NCBI GenBank assembly: GCA_023630585.1
Contig: CM042551.1
Coordinates: 6,526,501-6,590,500 of the forward strand
Length of the DNA stretch: 64,000 nt
Origin: Cranoglanis bouderius
Lineage: Eukaryota > Chordata > Actinopteri > Siluriformes > Cranoglanididae
Direction of reading: 5' to 3'
Both the position numbers and the translations under genes were made by a program. Below are positions 56,159-64,000 of the stretch, piece after piece. The notes under the pieces are model-generated. The model had not been told where the DNA came from. It saw nothing but the letters and a program-made list of their open reading frames with translations, and made no database searches. Every line of letters starts with the position of its first letter. Within the stretch, counting starts at the first letter, position 1.

Positions 56159-56170
56159 TAATAATAACAA
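56085..56170. repeat. (CAA)n(TAA)n microsatellite
   Basis: Adjacent CAA and AAT trinucleotide runs. Poly-Cys, poly-Val, poly-Tyr and poly-Ile frames on the other strand are artefacts. Confidence 0.95.
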
Positions 56171-56670
56171 TAATAGCATCGTTCCAATACCAGCATAAAA
56201 TGTTGGATCGGATACCTGAGAAAACATCAGCTATTCGATCTTGTAACACTTGGTAAAGATTGGAATTGGATTTTGGAACTGTAAATATTATATATGATAT
56301 ATGACGTAGAGAGATTTGAAAAATTTGACAGATTTTGTTAGGTTTGATTTTATTTTATTTATACTTTATACTTTAATAGATTTAATATATTTACAATGTA
56401 GGTGATTTTTGTGTGAAAGAGGTGAACTGTGAAGTGCTTATGTTAAAAAAAATTAAGCATAGTAGGTTTTAAAGAAACTAATACAGGATGGGTATTGTCA
56501 TCAGCTAATACTCAATGTTTCAGTATCAGTATGGGCAGTGGTATCAGTATCAGTGGTATCGTGCCATCTCTAAATAATAATAACAATTTTAGAATGTAAA
56601 AATATTATGAGATATTCATGGGTTCTCTAGTTCTGGACTATCCTTTTTTAATCCTTTTTCCTATCTCTTC

Positions 56671-56727
<57 letters not shown>

Positions 56728-57293
56728 TGCTAGTTTCTGGGCAATAGCTAACTACTGAGATATTTGCATTAGGATAACGTGGACATTCAGTGTTCTGTAT
56801 ATTAATGTATATATTGGTGTATAATTGATGCATATAGCTGAACGTGTGTTTGATGCTCAGGTGTGTCAGGCCTGTTTCAGGACCATGGACAGAGCTCAGG
56901 TAGACCCACCTGCAGCTTAGAGCTCACACACGCTTCTGTGGTGTTCAGTTGCGCCTTTATGTTGTTTGACTTTGGAACTTCATAGGTCCTATGGGTAACT
57001 TTAGATGAGTTTTCAATTTTTTAACAAGTAATAAATCATTCGGATGAATATTTAATCCTGTTTTCCTTCACTTGTTGATAGATGTAGATGCTGAGTCATT
57101 CAAAATCTTGATCCTAAAGTTTTCACTGCTCTGCATAAGTTTTAGTGTTTTCCTGCGCCAAATATAAATTCAACCTCATGAATGTCTTGTAAATTAGAGT
57201 GAGTTGAGTTCAGGTGCAGACAAAACACTAAGTGCATCTTAGAGACACTCAGGACTGGGAACCACTGATCTGCTGTTATCGATTGATTTCATT
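56171..57293. other. ferd3l-twist1 intergenic, part 1
   Basis: AT-rich sequence with an (ATT)n run at 56671-56726. The part at 56850-56960 is more complex (GGACAGAGCTCAGGTAGACC). No gene is recognised. Confidence 0.45.
56671..56726. repeat. (ATT)n microsatellite
   Basis: About 18 ATT units. Confidence 0.97.
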
Positions 57294-57307
57294 GCGCCCC
57301 CAAGTGG
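57294..57307 (-). promoter_or_regulatory. CTCF-like motif, minus orientation
   Basis: The plus strand reads GCGCCCCCAAGTGG, that is CCACTTGGGGGCGC on the minus strand, close to the CTCF core. It lies between ferd3l and twist1. Confidence 0.45.
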
Positions 57308-57628
57308 TATCTTTAAAAGATGCGAGAAATAAACTAGAGCTGTGAGATGAAATTTCTTATCTAAAAGAAGACGTGTGTGTGTGTGTGTGTGTGTGTGTGC
57401 AAGTAGTGCAGACATTTATGCCTCAGTCTGACTTGTTTATATAATATTAATCGAGTAAGCCCGAGAGGAGACGTCTTTATGAAAAGTTTTTTTCTAAGCC
57501 CATGTGACAGCTAGGGGCACTTTAGACTGCTTGTTTTCTTTGGACTGACATCTCGTTTAGTTTAATGTTTGCTTTGTGTTTTGGCCGCACACTTGATGCG
57601 TCGTGTGCTCCAAGCTGCCAGTGTGGGC

Positions 57629-57685
<57 letters not shown>

Positions 57686-59040
57686 AAACCTGAGTCTGAC
57701 TTGGCTTTTAAATCCTCAGCCCTCGCTGCTCTCAGTCCCAGTGGGCTGAATGCTAACACAGGCATGCACATTTCAAGACTGCACTGAACATGTTAAGATA
57801 AACAGTGAGGTCTATTTCAGCAGTCCAGACTCACTCTGTTCTCTATACAAAGACAAATTAAATAATAGACCGATTATAACTGGACATTTTGACATATTCA
57901 GATGCAGCCAATTACCCTAGACAATACCTTTACTGTGTGATTTCTGTATAATACAGCCTACTGTATATATAACTAACAATTACATGACAGTATGACAGTT
58001 GGAAAATAATTGGATGGAATCCTGAATTATCTGGCCATTTTTTAATCACACTACTGGAAAAACACGACCTTGTGCTGGCAGATATAACTCGGCCAGGTTT
58101 AAAATGAGTAAATGAGAAGGCTTTTAAACCGTGATTGGGCTGGAAACGCTCATCGATCTGGCAACCTTGTTTGGAAAGAGGAGCGACCACACCTAGCACC
58201 AACCACATCCAGAAAAAAAAGCAAACTATGAGAATGTGAGAAAAGTAGCACCCCTTCTGGCGAGACATCCAGGATGCGCATGTCAGCCAAAAAACTTCTG
58301 GACTGTTCCACACCTCCACGCTCACATCAAATATTATCATTAATAATAACTTTAATCAATTAAACCGATCTTATATTTCAAAGCATTGTGGCTTTATCCT
58401 GTTTATCTAGTGTAGCTAGTATTGTCACCGCATAGTTTTGTTAAATGTGCTATTTGGTGTTACATTTAAAATTAGCATGTATTCTTAGAAGCTTATTAGT
58501 AACACAGAGCAGTCAATGAAACTTCTCGGCCGTTGAGATCTCCACGCCCACATGAAAGATAAACAATAATGAACTGCATTAATTAACCCTACCGTTTGTT
58601 TTTAAACTTTGTGTTTTCTAAAACCAAAAGGTCCCTGGAAGATGTAGTCTCTTTAGTGGAACCCTTGAAAGTGTATACTGGAACCTTGTTGCAAAGGTTC
58701 TTGAACCTTAGAACCCAAATTTCAGTAAGAATGCGTAAAGGTTTCTAGTGCAACCTTCATTTTTTTTAGAGTGTGGGTTTGCCCTGTTTATTTGGTGTCA
58801 CGTGGTGTGGGGGTTTTACGCAATTTATGCAGTTTATACCCTGACAATATGAATAATAATAATATCGTTGTTAGGCGTCCTGTCTCTTTTAGATAGGTTG
58901 GATTTATTTCTGTTTGAAAGTGTGCACGTGTTTATTCTGTTATTTCTCTACCGAAAGTCTAGAAACTTGTATAACGGATTTTTTGAAAATACTTGCTCAG
59001 CCTCTCCTACTCCTCCGTCTTACGTCGCACGCACTCTTAG
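57308..59040. other. ferd3l-twist1 intergenic, part 2
   Basis: It holds (GT)n runs at 57373-57400 and 57629-57684 and a MITE-like trace at 58610-58775 (GGTTCTTGAACC, TTTTTAGAGTGT). The part at 58000-58330 is complex sequence and may be regulatory. No gene is recognised. Confidence 0.45.
57629..57684. repeat. (GT)n microsatellite
   Basis: About 28 GT units; a shorter run (57373-57400) lies upstream. Confidence 0.96.
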
Positions 59041-59045
59041 CCAAT
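59041..59045 (+). promoter_or_regulatory. twist1 CCAAT box
   Basis: CCAAT followed by CACGG, 40 bp upstream of the TATA box, a normal NF-Y spacing. Confidence 0.6.
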
Positions 59046-59080
59046 CACGGACCTCCCCATAAAGTTTGCGCCTTCCAGGC

Positions 59081-59086
59081 TATAAG
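59081..59086 (+). promoter_or_regulatory. twist1 TATA box
   Basis: TATAAG within CAGGCTATAAGAGCGC. Transcription is expected near 59110, about 100 bases upstream of the ATG at 59210. This rules out the longer upstream open frame as N-terminal coding sequence. Confidence 0.72.
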
Positions 59087-59209
59087 AGCGCTCCAAGCTT
59101 TCTCCTGACTTTGAGCGACACCTCGGTGGCGCGCGAGGCCAGCGCGAGTGCGCGACACTTTGAAGGCGAATTCCAGAAAGGAAGTACGAAAAGAAGCGAA
59201 CCGAAGGTG

Positions 59210-59719
59210 ATGTTCGAGGAAGAGGCGATGCACGACGAGTCAAGTTCCCCGGAATCCCCGGTGGACAGCCTCGGTAACAGCGAAGAGGAGCTCGACAGGC
59301 AACAGAAGCGCGGCGCAAGGAAAAGGAGAGCGAGCCGAAGAAGCGGAGAGGATTCGGACAGCCCTACGCCAGGCTCCGGGAAAAGAGGCAAAAAGTGCGC
59401 CGGAAGCCCGCAGTCGTTCGAGGACCTGCAGACGCAGCGCGTCATGGCGAACGTGCGGGAGCGACAGCGCACGCAGTCCCTGAACGAGGCGTTCGCCTCC
59501 CTGCGCAAGATCATACCCACCCTGCCCTCGGACAAACTGAGCAAAATACAGACTCTCAAGCTCGCCGCGCGCTACATCGATTTCCTCTGCCAGGTGCTGC
59601 AGAGCGACGAGCTGGACTCCAAAATGGCGAGTTGCAGTTATGTGGCGCACGAACGGCTGAGCTATGCGTTTTCCGTGTGGAGGATGGAGGGCGCATGGTC
59701 CATGTCAACATCTCACTAA
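59210..59719 (+). CDS. Twist-related bHLH transcription factor 1
   Basis: A 169-residue protein. The acidic start MFEEEAMHDESSSPESPVDS is followed by a Lys/Arg-rich region with two nuclear-localisation-like clusters (RKRRASRR and GKRGKK, residues 37-62). The bHLH domain spans about 78-130: basic part VMANVRERQRTQ, helix 1 SLNEAFASLRKIIPTLPSD, helix 2 KLSKIQTLKLAARYIDFLCQ. The C-terminal WR or Twist box (about 148-169, with SYAFSVWRMEGAWSMSTSH) is fully conserved. Twist1 heterodimerises with E proteins at E boxes and controls neural-crest and mesenchyme development. The MFEEEAM start fits my memory of teleost twist1a rather than twist1b, but that assignment is moderate. The coding region has one exon. 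Confidence 0.97.
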   Translation: MFEEEAMHDESSSPESPVDSLGNSEEELDRQQKRGARKRRASRRSGEDSDSPTPGSGKRGKKCAGSPQSFEDLQTQRVMANVRERQRTQSLNEAFASLRKIIPTLPSDKLSKIQTLKLAARYIDFLCQVLQSDELDSKMASCSYVAHERLSYAFSVWRMEGAWSMSTSH

Positions 59720-60570
59720 CGCGCCCAGACCTGCGGCTTCTTTGAAGAGCGATGGTATGCACTCCAAACCCAATGCACAGAATTATGCACAACTTCAAGT
59801 GCATCACGTGTTCAGATTCATATCATGAAATTTATTTTAACCAGGCAGGCCTTCTGTAGAATCAATAGGCCTACTACACATCCTAAAAATATCATAGTAT
59901 ATCGTGTACATCATAAACACTAACATATTGAATATTTTCTAATTATTTTTTTACTTAATAGTGCATTGTCATAAATGTCATCTTTCTTCATGTAGATTTC
60001 TAACTGTGAGCAGCAGAAGGACTGCAGGAGAAAACACAGCAAGAGGACCAAAAGGAAACAGCCTGTAGAGTCAGCAGGCCCGGATTATAGCCAAACACGG
60101 AAGATTTCGGAGACAATTTAACCGGGTTTGACCGGTGGCGTCGTCGCGAGCACTTAACGACAGTGTACAAGGAATTGCCTTCAAGATTCGTGCTTATAAA
60201 TGCGGTTTTGACGATGAATTTTGGAACTTTGTACTTCTGTAGGCTATATGCATGCATTCCGACAAGCCGTGCCATCTCATACCAAGCCACAAAGACTGCA
60301 GCAGCAGGCAGCAGGCGTTTCATTTCGGGCTGACAGCGTGGAGCCACGAATATGACTGTCGTCATAGCCTATTTATTTCGTCAAAGAACGAAACTTGGCT
60401 CATATCTGTATATATATATATTTTTTTTTTTCATCTGGTCCATGAATGAAAGGTTATTTATTTATTGATACTTGTCATGATGCAGAATGGATCCGGTGTC
60501 TACATGCGTTTGTATGTTTCATGTTTTGTAAATATGCGTTTATTTTTCTGCAATAAAAGTGATTTGAATA
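59720..60570 (+). other. twist1 3' UTR with a probable intron
   Basis: After the stop a donor-like GATG|GTATGC occurs at 59755 and an acceptor-like TTCATGTAG ends at 59995. This fits the single 3'-UTR intron known for vertebrate Twist1 genes. The second exon would run from 59996 to the polyadenylation site near 60570 and includes TGTTTCATGTTTTGTAAATA. Confidence 0.65.
60552..60557 (+). terminator. twist1 polyadenylation signal
   Basis: AATAAA in CTGCAATAAAAGTGATTTG, about 830 bp after the stop codon including the putative intron. Confidence 0.75.
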
Positions 60571-61764
60571 TAAATTATTCCGGTCTGATTTTACCATTAT
60601 GAACAAATCAGAGGTTTTGGTTTTTCTGCTACAGTTTTCCAAAACAAAGTACTCGTATCTGTATCAATAGTGGGCAATAAGAAAAGGGGAAGGAAAAGAC
60701 CAAAGGTTAATGTCTGCATGATGGCAAATCCATAATCGTGAAAACAAGATTGACTTCAATGTATTCAAATACAAATATTTATTGATTTTAGAGATTTTCT
60801 TTTAGAAATCACAGGCTGTTTGAGAGCTACTGTATACATGCTTTAATTGTATGGCACGTGATCTGGTGTCAAAACCCACTCTTAATCCCAGCAGTGCTAA
60901 TGGTCTTATTTTTCATTCAATATTTTTTTCTCTGGTATTTTGTGTAAGTTAATTCCAATGCTACTGGAACGCTATGTATTTATTAAACCTTATATTTCTG
61001 CGCTGCAAATCGCAAAATGAGGTTGGGAACTTTGAACTTTGGGCTACAGCTAAAACACTTATGCTGAGATTTTTCGTCTGCAAAAAAAAAAAAAAAAAAA
61101 AAAAAAATTGTGCTCACAAAATATCACACTCCTAATGCACACTTAGTGCTCTCAAAATGATGAATTACTTTCATTGCACTCTTGATTGATACTAAATCCT
61201 CACAGATGAAGGTAGTGTTTTTTAAAACGATAAACACGTTTATCGAGAGACATACAGGGACATGCTATGATGAGAAAGTGTGAAAGCATCCATGAATAAA
61301 CGTGTAATGCTGCTTTGTAATGTGATACAGTTTGGTACAGAAGTACCAAAAAGCGCAAGTGTCTGATGTGTCAGGTGAAAAACAGGTCTGGGAAAGTATT
61401 TGAGGATGGTGTGAAGAAATCGTTTGAAGACACAGTGTGTGTAATTGGGTTCGTGTGGAATTCCCAGATGCGAATGAAACGCAGTCGGGTCACGGGGTCA
61501 CGCCGAGGTGCGGTGCGGAGGGACAACGGATATTTACACTGCCGTCCACTGTCCTCTTATTGATATGAGCATATAGCATAGTGCTAATGTAAAGCAAAGA
61601 AGATCATTCATCAAGTATTTCATGCATTCAGATATTTTGGTTGAAAACGAGGAAGAAAACAGGTCTCGATTTAGTTTATAAATCAGGAAATTATAGCGCG
61701 CATACTATAACCTTAGTTTAGTAGCCACTGTGGCTGGGTGTTTTCTAAATTTAGTAGCCACACA
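60571..61764. other. Intergenic after twist1
   Basis: AT-rich. A poly-A run of 27 bases lies at about 61081-61107. No gene is recognised. Confidence 0.45.
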
Positions 61765-61982
61765 CACTCTCAGAAAAAAAACAAAAAAAACAAATTGTAC
61801 TTTTCCTTGTCGCTCGTGTGGTGCAGCTTTTGTACCTTTAGTATGTATGTTTTACCTGGGAAGGTGCATACAGTATGGTGTAACTTTAGAGTAAAGCTTT
61901 AAAGGTATATTAGTAGTCTTTAAGGTCCAGTTATGTACCTTAAACTAGTTTTAAATTCCTTCAGGCTATTTGTGAGAGTGCA
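61765..61982. mobile_element. MITE, second copy of the 4465-4736 type
   Basis: ACACTCTCAGAAAAAAAAC at the left, TTTTCCTTGTCGCTCGTGTG inside, TTTTGTACCTTTAGTATGTA shared with the first copy, and TTTGTGAGAGTGCA at the right. More decayed than the first copy. Confidence 0.55.
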
Positions 61983-62259
61983 ATTTTCATTTCAATATAT
62001 TAAAAAAAATGCTACACTAAATTATATAATCATTTTATTTTATTTTATTTTGATGAACAGCACTAAGCTGTAATCCACAGTTGGCAGGTGGGCAGGTGTT
62101 GATCTCCTAAATGTTACTATTCCGCCTAAAAAAATATTATTAGTAGTATTATTAATATTTAGTTACAAGACTATTTTACCAGCTAGGCCCGCTTAGAAGG
62201 TTTTAGCCTCCTTCGTCACTCCTCTCTTCCGAGTTATATGAAACAAGTGAAATTCAGGG

Positions 62260-62677
62260 CTTCATGCATTCCTTGGAGTTGTACAGAAAGAAAAAAGAAA
62301 AACCGAGGCACCTGAATCAAACTTATTTTTACCAGATGTGCTTCGTATTTTTCTTTTAAAGTCACGTGAAGCAGCGAGCAGATGTTTTAGCTGCAGCTGG
62401 GGGTCCGCCTTCGCGAGCGCACAGCCGCAGAACAGCAGCTCTGACACAAAGCGCTTTGACTTTTGCCTTAATCAAGAAAGAAAAGAAGTTTAGACATTAT
62501 TTTTAACGGGGAGTTTGGAGATGTTTTGTTGCTGTTGTTATCGAAGCTAGGAAGAAGACGAGCACTCTCCTCCTTCCTTCCCCCTCCTGCTCTGTTCTTC
62601 TGCTCAGGGATTTCTCTTTCTGATAGACGGCAGGATTTGCTTTTCCTTTCCCGAGGAGAAGAGAAGCAGAGACAATG
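62260..62677 (+). other. Possible first exon of an unidentified gene
   Basis: A GC-enriched block (for example GGGGGTCCGCCTTCGCGAGC) is followed by pyrimidine-rich and purine-rich sequence that ends AGCAGAGACAATG|GTAAATACT. It looks like a 5' untranslated exon with an ATG abutting a good splice donor at 62678. The next exon would lie outside or be hidden by the microsatellite that follows. No protein can be read, so gene identity is unknown. Confidence 0.35.
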
Positions 62678-62725
62678 GTAAATACTTGTGTAGCTCTTTT
62701 CCCCTCACAGACTAGCATTTAAAAC

Positions 62726-63261
<536 letters not shown>

Positions 63262-63347
<86 letters not shown>
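63262..63347. repeat. (GT)n microsatellite
   Basis: More than 40 GT units. Confidence 0.97.
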
Positions 63348-63351
<4 letters not shown>

Positions 63352-63605
63352 TAAATGTAAAACCATCCGGTTTGACCCGAGGGGCAACAGTGATTCACCA
63401 AGAGAGAGGGAATCGATTCCCCATCTTCAGATGACCGTGTCCGTGTTATCTTAAACTTGAGGCAGTGTTCTGGGGGAAGAGGAAGGTCTCCGGCACTAAC
63501 ATTAACAACATTAACACTTCATACACTGTTTAGGGTATTAGGGCCAAATTCCTGCGCCTCGACCTTTCGATATTGTAAAGCAGGCATGGCAGAAGAAGGA
63601 GATAA

Positions 63606-63607
<2 letters not shown>

Positions 63608-63665
<58 letters not shown>
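63608..63665. repeat. (CA)n microsatellite
   Basis: About 29 CA units. Confidence 0.96.
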
Positions 63666-63668
<3 letters not shown>

Positions 63669-63739
63669 GACAGCACTTTTGAAGTTAACGGCGGTGACTT
63701 GCTTTATCAGGTTGATCTGGGCTACATGAGATGCTCTGC

Positions 63740-64000
63740 ATTTATATAATAAATAAATAAATGAGGAAAGAAGGAAGGAAGGAACTGATAAATAAACGAT
63801 TAAATGAAAAAAACAAACAAACAAATAAATAAATAAATAAAAGAAGGAAAAAAGGAAGGAAGGAATGAAGGACGGACGAAAAGAAGGAATTGATAAAACT
63901 GATAAATAGCCTAAACGACTACATGAATAAATAAAAATAAATGAAAGAAGGAAGGAAGGACGAAATGAATGAATTGATAAATAATTGAATAAACGAATAA
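63740..64000. repeat. Tetranucleotide-rich tract
   Basis: Interspersed AAAT, AAGG and AAAC units with repeated short phrases (GAAGGAAGGA, TGATAAATA). It looks like a decayed compound microsatellite running past the window end. Confidence 0.7.

Noticed and set aside
59066..59209. N-terminal extension of the twist1 reading frame
   Set aside because: The extension begins upstream of the TATA box, has no ATG before 59210 in frame, and the family protein starts MFEEE at 59210.
59080..59650. Long minus-strand frames opposite twist1 (159 and 136 codons)
   Set aside because: They are GC-rich shadows of the twist1 coding region with no domain of their own.

Overview
This window looks like a teleost fish nuclear chromosome. 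The genes have introns, there are several Tc1-like transposons, tRNA-derived SINEs and fold-back MITEs, and dinucleotide microsatellites are unusually long and frequent. The mix resembles an otophysan such as a catfish, but the species is an inference. I see no bacterial, plasmid, phage or CRISPR features.

Four protein-coding genes are recognisable, all on the plus strand and in the order tmem196 (exons at 3347-13494), polr1f/twistnb (15632-20742), ferd3l (55402-55830) and twist1 (59210-59719). From general knowledge this is the conserved vertebrate block around TWIST1 (TMEM196-TWISTNB-FERD3L-TWIST1 on human chromosome 7). tmem196 encodes a small four-pass membrane protein. polr1f encodes the RPA43 subunit of RNA polymerase I. 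ferd3l and twist1 encode bHLH transcription factors with single-exon coding regions. ferd3l has a clear TATA box, and twist1 has a CCAAT plus TATA promoter and a likely intron in its 3' UTR.

Layout: 1-3.3 kb is repeat-rich flank; 3.3-14 kb is tmem196 with a 7.6 kb intron full of transposon relics; 15.5-20.8 kb is polr1f; 20.8-55.3 kb is a 34 kb gene-poor interval; 55.3-60.6 kb holds ferd3l and twist1; 60.6-64 kb is flank with a possible first exon of another gene near 62.4-62.7 kb. The gene-poor interval holds most of the Tc1 copies, a 34-bp-period minisatellite and several complex-sequence blocks that could be enhancers of the neighbouring developmental genes.

The most informative structures are: a Tc1 element nested in the left terminal repeat of a different Tc1 element (37907-40103); a nearly intact Tc1 copy with long terminal repeats and one reading-frame lesion (24918-26535); a 39-bp tandem duplication just upstream of the tmem196 start; and CTCF-like motifs beside polr1f and between ferd3l and twist1. 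I found no convincing undescribed multi-gene system. All similarity statements are from reading and recall; no alignment or database search was run.
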